Notes: a model not told the origin generated them from the sequence alone. Shown: positions 7,668-16,894, counted from the stretch's first letter. The stretch is DNA of 64,000 nt from Novosphingobium cyanobacteriorum (GCF_029436685.1 NZ_JAROCY010000009.1:1-64000); one strand, 5' to 3'. Made by a program: numbers and translations.

Positions 7668-9053
7668 TCAGACGCCGCGCAGCAGATGCTTGTTCCGTTC
7701 ATGGTGCTTGCGCACGAACCCATGGAATCGAACCGCATAGTTGCGCGGCAGTTCGTCGGGATTTGCATTCAGGAACAGGTCGAACTGCGCCATGAGTGCG
7801 TCGAGGTCCCAACCAGGACATTCGGCCTCGATTGCCATGAGTGTTGCTTCGCCAAGGACAGTTTTCGCTGTCCTGGCAACCGGCCGCGCGACGGATCTGG
7901 GCAGTTCGGCTTCCCGGTGTGCTGGCGATGCCTTGCGGTTCGCGCGCTCCGAACTGGCAAGGTTCTCGGTCGTGCGGTTGATCAAGCTGCGCATCAAGGA
8001 CGCGTCGATGAATTCGACATCCTCACGGGAAGGCGCGTCCCTTTCCGAAGGCGCCGCAGCTGGCAATGCGGAAGGCCCTGGTCGGCGGGACGTGGCCTGC
8101 GGCGAGCGAGGGGAAGGGGAAGGGGAAGGGGAAGGGGAAGGGGGCTTCCCCGTAGCCGGATTGCAGCTGGCTTTGTCTTCGAGATGGCGACGCATGACCA
8201 TCTTGAGCTTTGGGCGTGGCGTTTCGGCACCGATCACTTCGAGATGAATGTCGGGAAGCGCGTTTGCGCGAGCCAGCTCGAGAATCTTGTTCTTGAACGA
8301 GGGCAGGGAGCTCTCGCTCCCGCTCTTTTGATGGAGGGTCTCAAAGCCGATCGTAAAGCCGGCAGCACCGTTTCCTCCGGCGTGCTTGCGGCTGGCGCGG
8401 TACAGCCATTTACCCAAGCCACTTGTGATTTCAAAGTAAAGCGGACTGATCGCCAGGACGTTACGCTTGTCCATCACTCCATCGAAGAACCACTTCGACA
8501 AGGTGATCTCCATCCCCAGGGATCGCTGCGTTCGCTCATCGACCAGATGGGTATAGCTGTCGATCCATGAGAACGTTGTCTCGCGTGTCTTGGAATTGGC
8601 CCGGATGTTCGTCTTGATCGTCGTTGCCTGGAGCCGATCGAGCGCGCCTACGAGCCGCTCGTAGGCGCGCCCGCTCACGCCCCAGCAGATGCGCTTGAGC
8701 AGATCCCCGGGTTGGACGCGAATTGTCGGCGACAGGTCATTCTCGCCACGTTCGCGAAGTTCGTTCAGATGCGATGCCAGATAGATCATGATGTCGGCAT
8801 CCCAGATGGTTGCCATGCCGTACGCCGGATTTGGCGAAACATGGACAGTCACCGACTTGTCGGGGCTGACGTACTCTATCGGCTTGAGCCGCTTCTTCTT
8901 CGACAGGCTGAAGAATGGCCGTTGCATCGTTTCCTGATAATCCCTCAGCGATACGTCGCTGAAGTCGGGCAGGGTGAAGAACATCTCAAACTGGACCCGC
9001 CGTCCGTCAGGCATGGCAGTGATGGTCTTCTTCACGATCTCACCCATCCTCAC
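7668..9053 (-). CDS. repA: plasmid replication initiator RepA
   Basis: A 461-residue member of the RPA-type replication initiator family (PF10134) found on alphaproteobacterial plasmids. Residues ~15-290 carry the conserved initiator core: FEMFFTLPDFSDVSLRDYQETMQRPFFSLSKKKRLKPIEY, ATIWDADIMIYLASHL, the winged-helix segment RICWGVSGRAYERLVGALDRLQATTI, and FSWIDSY. A Pro-Ser repeat linker (~295-305) is encoded by a GGGGAA tandem repeat on the plus strand. The C-terminal ~100 residues end in a conserved-looking segment (MAIEAECPGWDLDALMAQFDLFLNANPDELPRNY). The gene is last in a parA-parB-repA run. The start is a GTG at 9053 with an alternative ATG at 9047; neither has a strong Shine-Dalgarno sequence. 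A perfect 18-bp palindrome sits just upstream. Confidence 0.9.
   Translation of the reverse strand: MRMGEIVKKTITAMPDGRRVQFEMFFTLPDFSDVSLRDYQETMQRPFFSLSKKKRLKPIEYVSPDKSVTVHVSPNPAYGMATIWDADIMIYLASHLNELRERGENDLSPTIRVQPGDLLKRICWGVSGRAYERLVGALDRLQATTIKTNIRANSKTRETTFSWIDSYTHLVDERTQRSLGMEITLSKWFFDGVMDKRNVLAISPLYFEITSGLGKWLYRASRKHAGGNGAAGFTIGFETLHQKSGSESSLPSFKNKILELARANALPDIHLEVIGAETPRPKLKMVMRRHLEDKASCNPATGKPPSPSPSPSPSPRSPQATSRRPGPSALPAAAPSERDAPSREDVEFIDASLMRSLINRTTENLASSERANRKASPAHREAELPRSVARPVARTAKTVLGEATLMAIEAECPGWDLDALMAQFDLFLNANPDELPRNYAVRFHGFVRKHHERNKHLLRGV
8110..8144 (+). repeat. GGGGAA hexanucleotide tandem repeat inside repA
   Basis: Five GGGGAA units followed by GGGGG. On the coding (minus) strand it encodes alternating Pro-Ser in the RepA linker. 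Because the unit is 6 bp, copy-number changes keep the frame. The five G4 runs on the template strand could also form a G-quadruplex. Confidence 0.85.
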
Positions 9054-9059
9054 GGACCG

Positions 9060-9077
9060 CGTCCCACGCGTGGGACG
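9060..9077. promoter_or_regulatory. perfect 18-bp palindrome between parB and repA (candidate parS or operator)
   Basis: CGTCCCACGCGTGGGACG is fully self-complementary and lies 7 bases upstream of the repA start. Classical ParB sites are 14-16-bp palindromes with a CACGTG-type centre; this one has CACGCGTG. It could be parS for the adjacent ParB or an autoregulatory operator of RepA. Only one copy was noticed. Confidence 0.5.
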
Positions 9078-9156
9078 ATTGCATTAAGTCATTGAAAAAA
9101 GAGAGAAAATAGCAAAATCTCGGAGTGGCATTGCACGCGCCTGAGGTCTGTTGAAA

Positions 9157-10167
9157 TCACCGGCCATTCCCTTTGAAAATCCTGGCTCTCTCGATCACCG
9201 GCCTGAGCGCTGCAAGGATGTCATCAGGCGCGAGGTCGGTGGGATTGAGTGTGAGGGTCAGCCCTCGCGCCCGGTCGCGCTCCACCGTACCGATACATCT
9301 GCCTTCGACATCGATCGTGGCTTTCTGGCTTCGCGCGGGCCTGGTCGTGGCGGCCTTGACCAAGCGGGCCACGACTTCTGCCCCTCCGATGGGTTCCTCA
9401 TCGCCCGACTGGCGGAAACTCTGTTCGGCAGCGATCTGCCTGGCTGCCTCTTCGACCCGGCTGCGCAATGCCGGATTCCGCAGGACGGGCAGGAGCTTGT
9501 CGCCGTGCCGCACCTGGAGATCCATTGGTGAATTGAAGGCGCTGATCACGGTGGCAGGAATGTCGGTCAGCCCAATGTAGCGCGCCAGCATGGACTTCGA
9601 CAGCTTCACGCGGTCAGCCAGACGTGCCTGGACCCCATCGTAGTAGGCTTCGACCGCTGCCTTGTAGTTCATCCCCCGCTCGAGGTCCGATATATCCTCG
9701 CGTTCGCGGTTCTCGATGTCAGCTAGACGGAATGCTGCCTCGTCATCGAGGTCTTCGATGATCGCGACAAGCTCGATATCGGGATAATGATTGGCATTGA
9801 GCCATGCCACCGCCCAGTGTCGACGTGTCCCGATCACCAGCTCGTACTGGCAAGCGCCCTGTGGGGTGCGGCGGACAACCACGGGTATCCGGTTGCCGTT
9901 TTCCGCCTGGATAGAATCGATGAGACTGCGCAACCGGGTCTCGGATAGCAGGGCATAGTCGCGCGCATTGCCTGGCCAGATCGAGCATTCGGCGGGCTTG
10001 AGACGGATGGTTGGGCGCTTGACCATGCGCGCCGCCTCGGTGAACCCCTCCAGCCTGCGTGTCGTGAACGTCTTGGGCGCGGTCGGCGGTGCGACCGCAG
10101 CGGGCGCAACCTCGATCGCCGACGCTGGCGCGGCAAGCGCCTCGTCGATCAGCGAACGACGGCTCAT
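9157..10167 (-). CDS. parB: plasmid partition protein ParB
   Basis: A 336-residue ParB/Spo0J-family protein that would load on the plasmid centromere and stimulate ParA ATPase. Residues ~50-145 are the ParB N-terminal domain (IWPGNARDYALLSETRLRSLIDSIQAENGNRIPVVVRR, then YELVIGTRRHWAVAWLNA, the CTP-binding G-x-RR box). The helix-turn-helix follows at ~155-220 (IENREREDISDLERGMNYKAAVEAYYDGVQARLADRVKLSKSMLARYI). The C-terminal ~60 residues should dimerise. Its ATG at 10167 overlaps the parA stop by four bases (ATGA), indicating translational coupling. repA lies 100 bp downstream. Confidence 0.93.
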   Translation of the reverse strand: MSRRSLIDEALAAPASAIEVAPAAVAPPTAPKTFTTRRLEGFTEAARMVKRPTIRLKPAECSIWPGNARDYALLSETRLRSLIDSIQAENGNRIPVVVRRTPQGACQYELVIGTRRHWAVAWLNANHYPDIELVAIIEDLDDEAAFRLADIENREREDISDLERGMNYKAAVEAYYDGVQARLADRVKLSKSMLARYIGLTDIPATVISAFNSPMDLQVRHGDKLLPVLRNPALRSRVEEAARQIAAEQSFRQSGDEEPIGGAEVVARLVKAATTRPARSQKATIDVEGRCIGTVERDRARGLTLTLNPTDLAPDDILAALRPVIERARIFKGNGR

Positions 10168-11363
10168 GCTGCAGCGCTCCCAAGAAGATCAGGCGTACCT
10201 GTCGCAATGCTTTGAGATGGCCATTGTTCGCGGACCTGCTGCAGCACCTCGTCGAAGACGGCATTCAGATTGTCGCGGCAACGCTGGTAGGTCGCATGCG
10301 AGGCCGAAGGCTTGCTCTCATAGATCGAGCGAAATGCCTGCGTTGCATTCTTGATTTCCTCGGACGCCAGGATTGGCTGGCTCAGCAGGAAATTGGCGTA
10401 AGTCGCCTTCATCATCTTCCACATGTCCGCTTCACCCGGTTTGCTCGGTGTGTAGGTCGAACAGACGACGCGGATAAAGCCGTAGTCGACGGGCGTGCCG
10501 TGAGCTTCCAGAATTTCGATGTTCTCTGCGATTGTATCCATGAAATGGATCGTGGAAAGATAATCCAGCTGCCGTGCGGGGACCGGCACCAGCAATCCGG
10601 TTGCTGCGGCCATCACGTTCAATCCCAGGAATCCCATCGCCGGGGGAGGGTCGAGCAGGATGACATCAAAGTCCTTGGTCACGCTCGCGATGCCGATCCT
10701 GAGGCGCTGCAGGCTTTCCCGAACCGCCTGGCCACCTTCCTGCAATGTCGCGGTCAGATCCCACTCGGCGTCCTGTAGGCCAAGGCTCGACGGCACTATC
10801 TTGATCGTCGGCCAGGCGGTATCGTGGATGGCCTGGCTGAAGTCATCGAACGTGCTGCGCGGGGACAGGAAGTTTCCCAGCGTCCTTTCCTCATCGATCA
10901 ATGTTTCGGGCTGGATATCGAACATTGTCGTTGTCGATGCCTGCGGATCGCAGTCGATCACCAGCACATTGAAGCCGCGCAGGGCGAGGTAGTCTGCGAA
11001 ATGCTTGGTAATTGTGCTTTTGCCGACGCCGCCCTTGAAATTCTGGACAGCGACGACGACCGCATCCTCGTCCGCGGCCTTCCCGGGATGGATGTTCAGC
11101 GCATTGCGGATCTGCGTGAGGTCCTCGAGAGTATAGTATCGCCGGCCATTGCCCAGCTGCTTGGGCGGTGCAAGGCGCCCTTCTTTCTCAGCCTTTGCAA
11201 GGGCTTCGGGCGTACGCCCGACAAGTTCCGCCGCAGCCGTCGGCCCGAACGTGACGTCGAGCACCTTGCGGTCTTCCGGCCTGAAGACAACCGATTTCAC
11301 CCGGTCACGCATCAACTCGCAAGAACGCGTCATCGTCCGGAGCGTGCTGACGGTGTAAGACAT
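10164..11363 (-). CDS. parA: plasmid partition ATPase ParA (type Ia)
   Basis: A 399-residue Walker-type partition ATPase. An N-terminal winged HTH/MerR-like region (residues ~25-95: LDVTFGPTAAAELVGRTPEALAKAEKEG..., YYTLEDLTQIRNAL) is typical of type Ia ParA, which autoregulates its operon. The deviant Walker A box FKGGVGKSTITKHF is at ~105-120, Walker A' (VLVIDCDPQASTT) at ~135-145 and Walker B (DVILLDPPPAMG) at ~240. The ATG at 11363 is preferred over a GTG at 11372 because AAGG lies 8 bases upstream. It is first in the parA-parB-repA operon on the minus strand. Confidence 0.94.
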   Translation of the reverse strand: MSYTVSTLRTMTRSCELMRDRVKSVVFRPEDRKVLDVTFGPTAAAELVGRTPEALAKAEKEGRLAPPKQLGNGRRYYTLEDLTQIRNALNIHPGKAADEDAVVVAVQNFKGGVGKSTITKHFADYLALRGFNVLVIDCDPQASTTTMFDIQPETLIDEERTLGNFLSPRSTFDDFSQAIHDTAWPTIKIVPSSLGLQDAEWDLTATLQEGGQAVRESLQRLRIGIASVTKDFDVILLDPPPAMGFLGLNVMAAATGLLVPVPARQLDYLSTIHFMDTIAENIEILEAHGTPVDYGFIRVVCSTYTPSKPGEADMWKMMKATYANFLLSQPILASEEIKNATQAFRSIYESKPSASHATYQRCRDNLNAVFDEVLQQVREQWPSQSIATGTPDLLGSAAA

Positions 11364-11782
11364 CGAATGCACCTTCTGTCTGAATCAAGAGATTGCGTCT
11401 GGTTAGTGTTTCAATGCACCAGTATCACGGGCAAAGTCAAACCTGCTATGTTGGAGCAGGTCTGAACGCAATCCACACGCAATCGTCGCAGATACGTCCG
11501 CGACAAACGGTGAGACGGCCTCGAGAAGACAGCAATCCGTGCAGATGGCAGGGGGGCCAGCCAGAACGCGCACCACCCAGCGACACGCCAGGCTCGCGAC
11601 GAGGGACAAGCTGGACACAAGCAACAGATCGCTGGATTGTCGTCTCCGCACGACAAGCATGGTTTGGCCAGTCTACGGTGCCGGATCGGTCTACGCCTAC
11701 TTGACTGACATGCTCTTGCCCCTCGGCGAGGCGGCGCACCTGGTGTTGGTGCCCATGATCTGATGCGATCGGGGCTGGCGTC
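11364..11782. other. parA upstream region
   Basis: A 420-bp stretch that must hold the promoter of the parAB-repA operon. Several frames are open but none looks like a gene. No operator palindrome is obvious. Confidence 0.35.
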
Positions 11783-11992
11783 TTGCCGTTGCGCGAACCG
11801 CTTGCCGAATCGGGTCTTTCGCGTTCAAATCTGGTGGTGCGCAGCTTCCGACTGATCAAGCCCGATGGAGTGCCTGTCCGCTACTACGCCGGCAAGGACA
11901 TGGTCTTCTTCAATGTCCGGGATGCGGCGCGGTGGCTGATGCCGGGTTGGCGGATCAAAGAGATCAAGGGACGCCGTCGTAGCCCACGCTGA
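11783..11992 (+). CDS. small basic hypothetical protein, 69 aa
   Basis: Starts with TTG (11783) and reads a protein-like sequence (FRLIKPDGVPVRYYAGKDMVFFNVRDAARWLMPGWRIKEI) ending in a basic tail KGRRRSPR. Aromatic residues alternate with charged ones as in a compact beta domain. No family is recognised. A strong 12-bp inverted repeat begins only 7 bases after the stop, which supports transcription ending there. The start is uncertain as no good ribosome-binding site is seen. Confidence 0.45.
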   Translation: MPLREPLAESGLSRSNLVVRSFRLIKPDGVPVRYYAGKDMVFFNVRDAARWLMPGWRIKEIKGRRRSPR

Positions 11993-11998
11993 TCAGAT

Positions 11999-12037
11999 GG
12001 TCCCGTGGGCCATGGAGGGAGGCCTGCCCACGGGACC
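11999..12037 (+). terminator. 12-bp perfect inverted repeat, probable transcription end
   Basis: GGTCCCGTGGGC (11999-12010) pairs exactly with GCCCACGGGACC (12026-12037) around a 15-base loop. It follows the 69-aa ORF immediately. A T-run is missing, so it may stabilise a 3' end rather than terminate on its own. Confidence 0.45.
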
Positions 12038-13577
12038 TGCATGCCACGGGCCTGCTGTCACTCAGGCACGCGCCCCGACAACCGGACGATCACCGGGTAG
12101 GTTCCATGGCCAACATAAAAAAGGAAAGCCCCCGCGGCCGTTACATGTGAGGGTAGAAGCCGCGGGGCAAGTTCTGGTCATGGCAAGGCTCTGTTCCAAG
12201 CCTGTGCCAACGACGACAATACGGAAAACGCCGTCCAACTCAAGCAGCACCATGCAACCGAGACTCTGACCACTGATGTGTTGCCAAGATTACGCGCGTT
12301 TGCGCGTCGGCTGGACGTGCGCAGGCGTATTGCTCAGGACGCTCGCTGCGCAAGAACAGGCATCTGATCTTGCCTGGCAGTTGCCGTGGCATGTGGCAGG
12401 TCCGGTTGCCACGCCACAGGCTGCAGAGTCGTGGATGGGAAAACGGCCCGTTGCCGTCCTTGCGTCATGAGCGGACGATCCGGATGGCCGTTGCCTGGGC
12501 TCCAGGAGCGCAGGGTCCGGGACGACTGCTGTGGGGATTGAGCCGGAGGGTCGCCGGATGCCAGACCAGCCATGCCGGGGTGACGATCTGTCTCGTGATA
12601 GATGTGCGAGCTCGAATCTCGGCCCGACCGCCCCGCCTTTTGCGAACCTCGGAGCAGCAGCGCGGTCGAGGCCGGCAGCTTTGTACGATTGCCAGATTGC
12701 GAGCTAGACATGGCGCCATGGGGCCGCCAGCGGCAGGGCAACGCAGATGCGCTTGCGAGTTGCGCCTCGCGAGGCGACCCTCAGCGGGTCCGGTGGCAGA
12801 AGTGAGATGGACACCAGGCCACTTGTGCTCGTGTGCGGCGCCCAGCCCGCTCAGGCGACTGCTGTCGGTATGCTCGCAGCACGCACGGCAAGTGGATTGC
12901 CTACGGGTCGGCCAGATCGACGCCGTGTTGCTGCAGACAAGTTCGGGCGATGCCGGGGCATTGCCCGGGCGCACAGGTCCTGCGCTGCAGATACAAGTCC
13001 GCCGCCGGACTGTAAAGACCGACGGCGGACCCGGTGTTAGAACGCTTGCTGCGTTGAAAGCTTGATAATCGCGGCACGGTTTCAAACTCGTAAATGGGCG
13101 TAGTCGGCCAACCTCGGTTTGAGACCAGCCAAGGCAGCGCGCGCATGGACCTGGTTCGAGCTTTCGCTTCCGCCAGAACCACATGTGCCAACTGCCAGGA
13201 GAACCAGGCATGGCTGCGCGCTTTTCCTGGTGCGATGCAAAACAAGTTGTCCGTACGGAAGCTGACGACTGGCGAGCAAAGCACCACTGATCTGCCGGGC
13301 CCCCTTTCTTCATGCGCCGCCTGTCGAGGCGCATGATTGTCACCCAGACCCGCCAGGCCCGCCCTGAAACGTCTGTACAGGCTGGGTTTCATCAACGCCA
13401 GCGCGTGCGGGTAACGCGATCCGGCCGTCGCAAGGCTGGCAGGGAAGGGGGCTTGGTCCGCGTGTCCCAGCCTTGGACAGTTTTGCGACCACCCCTTGCT
13501 GCACTGCAAAACGTTCTTGCGCGATGCTTCGCTCCCCGGCAGGACTCGAAGGGTTTCTCATGCGGTGAGTCGATACG
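12038..13577. other. gene-free, probably decayed DNA
   Basis: About 1.5 kb with long overlapping open frames on both strands (for example 12465-13343 on the minus strand), all rich in Arg, Cys, Pro and Ser and without domain-like sequence. I regard them as artefacts of GC-rich non-coding or decayed DNA. No mobile-element end was recognised. Confidence 0.4.
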
Positions 13578-14099
13578 ATGTCCGACGCGAACTTGTTTGC
13601 CCACGTTGCCGATATCGTCTCCGCACATGTCAGCAACAACGCGGTTGCGGCAAGCGACCTGCCAAACCTGATAAAGGCGGTACACGCATCCCTGACGAAA
13701 CTCGGCGAGCCTGCACCCGCCGAGCAGAAGCGCGCTCCGGCCGTTTCGATCCGCTCATCGGTGAAGCCTGACGGCCTGACGTGTCTTGAGTGCGGCACGA
13801 AGACGCAACTCCTCAGGCGGCATCTGATGCGTGAGCACAAGCTCCTGCCGGACCAATACACCACGCGCTGGGGCCTGGCCCGAGATTATCCCATGGTCGC
13901 ACCCGATTACTCGGAGCGACGCAAGTTGCTAGCTGTCTCTATTGGGCTGGGCCTTAAGTCGCCACGGGCGAGGGCCAAGGAGCGTGCAAGTCTGGATACG
14001 GACGGCGTCGATCTCCCGGTGATTTCCGCCGGGCCTTCCCCCCTCGAACCGTCGAGCCCGGGGCCTGGCCCGCAGTCAGGCCAATCCGCCGATACCTGA
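13578..14099 (+). CDS. MucR/Ros-family transcriptional regulator
   Basis: A 173-residue member of the MucR/Ros family, small alphaproteobacterial zinc-finger regulators that often silence AT-rich or virulence and exopolysaccharide genes. Residues ~1-45 match the N-terminal oligomerisation segment (LFAHVADIVSAHVSNNAVAASDLPNLIKAVHASL). The zinc finger lies at ~65-90 (SSVKPDGLTCLECGTKTQLLRRHLMREHKLLPDQYTTRWGL), with Cys-x2-Cys and His-x4-His ligands. The C-terminal ~50 residues are a Ser/Pro-rich tail. It stands alone, with no operon partner. Because MucR proteins bind AT-rich DNA, the AT-rich islands at 42 and 44 kb are possible targets. Confidence 0.9.
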   Translation: MSDANLFAHVADIVSAHVSNNAVAASDLPNLIKAVHASLTKLGEPAPAEQKRAPAVSIRSSVKPDGLTCLECGTKTQLLRRHLMREHKLLPDQYTTRWGLARDYPMVAPDYSERRKLLAVSIGLGLKSPRARAKERASLDTDGVDLPVISAGPSPLEPSSPGPGPQSGQSADT

Positions 14100-14422
14100 C
14101 GCAGCGCCAGCTCGCTCTTCCTCGCGCCGGCACCGGCCACGCCTCGGGGCAGCCCCGTGGACAGGGACCAGCCGAGCGTGTCTTCAGCATGACCTGATCA
14201 CGTGTCCGGGTCTGCACGTCGGTCCTGTCGCCCCATTGCAGGCTGCACCCAGGCACTTGGTCATTCAATGCAACACTTTGCAAAAAGACTTCAAGAGGGA
14301 GATCGGCATTTCCTCAAGACCTTGCCGTCGCGGCATAAGGATCCTTGAAGTTGACGCTGCACCAGTTTGAACTTACGCGGGGATGCGATAGCTACCAGCA
14401 CTATTTAGCGGTTTTACAGATC
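14100..14422. other. intergenic region between mucR-like and marR-like genes
   Basis: About 320 bp with no gene or clear terminator. It must carry the promoter of the downstream MarR gene. Confidence 0.35.
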
Positions 14423-14902
14423 ATGTCCGCTCGCAATCGCACCAGCAAGGTCGCCAATCATGCGAACCAGACCCGCCTGGGAGCATTTCTGCCCTACCAG
14501 CTCGCAATCACGTTTGATGCAGTCAGTACCCGTATCGCAGGCAGCTATCATGCGGCACTGGGTCTCAAGGTTCCGGAATGGCGTGTCATGACCGTGCTGG
14601 GTGAGATCGGCGCGGCGGCCCAGTGCGAACTCGTGGACCTGACACTCCAGGATAAGGTAACCGTTTACCGGGCCTGCAAGTCGCTCGGCACCCGCGGGCT
14701 TGTCGCACGATCAAGCAACGTACGCGACGGCCGATCACATCTGCTTGAATTGACAAGCGCCGGGGAGGCGGTGTTCCGCGAAATCTGGCCTCAGGCCGAG
14801 GAGGCCAGCAACGCGATCTTCAACGTGCTTTCCGCGACCGAGTTGAAGCGATTGCGCACGATGCTCGAGAAGATTTACACCAGAGCGAGTTCGTCAGGCT
14901 GA
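14423..14902 (+). CDS. MarR-family transcriptional regulator
   Basis: A 159-residue winged-helix regulator. The fold reads in order: dimerisation helix (FLPYQLAITFDAVSTRIAGSYHAALGLKVPEWRVMTVLGEI), recognition HTH (AQCELVDLTLQDKVTVYRACKSLGTRGLV), and wing (ARSSNVRDGRSHLLELTSAGEAVFREI). The pattern PEWRVM and the DGRS wing are MarR hallmarks. The ATG at 14423 is the likely start; an upstream in-frame TTG at 14345 would add 26 unlikely residues. No adjacent target gene is obvious; the neighbours are MucR and a small membrane protein. The ligand is unknown. Confidence 0.85.
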   Translation: MSARNRTSKVANHANQTRLGAFLPYQLAITFDAVSTRIAGSYHAALGLKVPEWRVMTVLGEIGAAAQCELVDLTLQDKVTVYRACKSLGTRGLVARSSNVRDGRSHLLELTSAGEAVFREIWPQAEEASNAIFNVLSATELKRLRTMLEKIYTRASSSG

Positions 14903-15197
14903 GGATTACCGAGGCAACTGGTCGGAGGGGCGGGACCCCTCAGGAGCAATCTGGTCCTTGCAGGTTCGTACCCGCCGCTTCTTGCGCCATGAATCGAACG
15001 CCCGGTTCGGGGCGGGCTTCCCCGCCATGCGCTTGACTACGCCCATGATGCGCGGTCCCCGCCCAACTGTGCAGGCGTCTTCGGGCTTGCAGCACGCAAG
15101 GCGCTCTCGATCCGGTTCGAAGACCAGCAAGAACGCGGGAACAATTTGGCCCAGCGCCTGGCAAAAGGGGAAACCGTCAAGGCGCAGTGAAGCGATT

Positions 15198-15608
15198 TCA
15201 ACGGGAGGGAGGTGCTTGCTCTACATACTCGAAAGAATCAGGCAGGACCCGACATGACCACGACCGCCGATCATCCTGTCTCCCCGGCCCGGACTTGGCG
15301 CGCTGTACTTGGGGTTCGGGCATGGAATCGACATCGGCAAACACGCTGTCGAGCACCTTGCGCAGACCGGACGTGATCTTCCATTCTCCCGGGGCTTCGC
15401 CTGGAGCGGACCTGCCAGGCCCGAGGGTCGCTGTATCGGAAGGCGGGTCATCGCAAGACAAGGCATCGTCGGGCAAGGCCGCACGACATTGCGAGACCTT
15501 CTGTGGTTGTCGGCGCATTTCCCGGTGCGCCAGCAAAACCATGAAAACAACCAGTGCTGCTGTCAACGCGAAGGGCGCGAGTCTGCCGAGATCGTCCATG
15601 GCTGACAT
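15198..15608 (-). CDS. small single-pass membrane protein
   Basis: A 136-residue protein with one N-terminal transmembrane segment at residues ~9-27 (LAPFALTAALVVFMVLLAH) followed by REMRRQ, a positive-inside stop. The rest is a hydrophilic, Pro/Ser/Asp-rich tail without recognised domain. AAAGGA lies 13 bases upstream of the ATG at 15608, a weak but plausible ribosome-binding site. It is on the same strand as the orphan ParA upstream. Function unknown. The plus strand of the same interval has open frames without protein-like sequence. Confidence 0.45.
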   Translation of the reverse strand: MSAMDDLGRLAPFALTAALVVFMVLLAHREMRRQPQKVSQCRAALPDDALSCDDPPSDTATLGPGRSAPGEAPGEWKITSGLRKVLDSVFADVDSMPEPQVQRAKSGPGRQDDRRSWSCRVLPDSFEYVEQAPPSR

Positions 15609-15845
15609 AATCGCCGAATTGTCCTTTCAAAAGCCCTAACGACCGGAGCGGTCTCGACCATGGCGGATGCAGGGTCCCGACAGCAGGACCTGACGATCCG
15701 CACCCAGCAGAAGATTCACGCTCTAGCGGTGCGCCAACGCACACCGGACGCGATAGTGCCCGCGCGATACGCCTGCTCGCGCCTTGCCTGGACCGAACGC
15801 CTAACGTCTTCTGTCAGACGATGGCGACATGCCATGATGCTCAAG

Positions 15846-16592
15846 CTACTGGCGGCTTTCGAGCTCTGCGATTTTCACTTCTATCGCATTGAAAAGTCTT
15901 TCCATCGCACGGCTCGGCTCGCTCCAGCTGGCAAACGAGCCTAGCGGGGCCCGACGGACGGCCATCTGCTCGACCAGGCTGTTCATGGGAACAACCGGCC
16001 AACGAGGTTCCAGGGCAGCAAGCGTCTCGCGATGAAGCCTGCGTCGGATATCCAGCATTGAAAGAACCGGCAGGATCGGGGGGTGACGGCGGTGGTGACG
16101 GATCAATTCGCTGCGTATCTTGTCGAGCGTGCCGGCTTTGAGGCAGGTCGGCGAAAGCGGGACCAGCAGCAAGTCTGCCGCGGCGATGATCTGCTCGCTT
16201 GTCGCGTTCAACCCTGGCGGACAGTCCATGATCACGCGGTCATAGTTTGCTGCGAGAAATTTGGTCTGCTGGGCAAGCCTGTAGGGTGACCCGATCCTGG
16301 AAAAGGTCAGAACCAGATTACGCAGGCTCTGATCCGATGGCAGGAGGGAAAGCCCTGCGAATCTGGTATCGACGATCAGGTCACGCAGGTTGCTGGTCTT
16401 GTAGAACGCCGAAGCGGCTCTAGAGCCAGTGGGTTCCTCGAGCCGAAGCAGGTAGCTGCAGCCGCCTTGCGCGTCGAGGTCCCACAATAAGGTCCGGTGG
16501 CCGGAGCCAACAGCCGAACGCCACGCCAGTTCCACAGCCAAGGTCGTCTTGCCGACTCCGCCCTTGGCGCTGAATACGCCAATCACCGCCAT
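15846..16592 (-). CDS. orphan ParA/MinD-family ATPase
   Basis: A 248-residue single-domain ParA-like ATPase without an N-terminal HTH (type Ib-like). Deviant Walker A VFSAKGGVGKTTLAVEL is at ~5-20, Walker A' LLWDLDAQGG at ~35 and Walker B DRVIMDCPPG at ~125. No ParB or MipZ partner is adjacent. The ATG at 16592 is strongly supported by GGAGGGG 8 bases upstream, so longer annotations from 16685 are unlikely. Such solitary ParA proteins on sphingomonad plasmids may position plasmids or conjugation proteins; here the cargo is unknown. Confidence 0.88.
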   Translation of the reverse strand: MAVIGVFSAKGGVGKTTLAVELAWRSAVGSGHRTLLWDLDAQGGCSYLLRLEEPTGSRAASAFYKTSNLRDLIVDTRFAGLSLLPSDQSLRNLVLTFSRIGSPYRLAQQTKFLAANYDRVIMDCPPGLNATSEQIIAAADLLLVPLSPTCLKAGTLDKIRSELIRHHRRHPPILPVLSMLDIRRRLHRETLAALEPRWPVVPMNSLVEQMAVRRAPLGSFASWSEPSRAMERLFNAIEVKIAELESRQ

Positions 16593-16894
16593 GATCACGA
16601 CCCCTCCGGGCCAGCTTATTGCTGACCTGCGCGTGTCATACAATTCGAACCGCCACCCTTTTAAGGCACGCGCTGGGTCAATCACGTTTGGTGATGCCCT
16701 TGATTGTATCCTCGAAAGGGCAAGATGTAGTTTTCACGAAACTTTAATTCACGAGGCGCGCCAGTGTTTAGGAACCTTAAACAAACGGTGCCTATAGACC
16801 TGATGGAAGTCGACTGACCGTCAATCAGGGGGTGGCAAGGCTTTCCGGAGATCCTTTGGGACCGGTTGAGTATTACGGCCTCTGAAGGATTGAG
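16593..16894. other. divergent intergenic region
   Basis: About 300 bp between the orphan parA and the PilZ gene. It should contain two divergent promoters. I cannot assign them. Confidence 0.3.

Noticed and set aside
7686..8570. 294-codon plus-strand frame opposite repA
   Set aside because: repA on the minus strand has a full initiator domain; this is its shadow.
12465..13343. 292-codon minus-strand frame
   Set aside because: Cys/Arg/Ser/Pro-rich, no ribosome-binding site, no domain, and overlapping frames on the other strand are just as long.
14990..15189. Plus-strand frame ending GVFGLAARKALSIRFEDQQERGNNLAQRLAKGETVKAQ
   Set aside because: The end reads like a protein, but there is no usable start codon and no known family, so it is at most a fragment.
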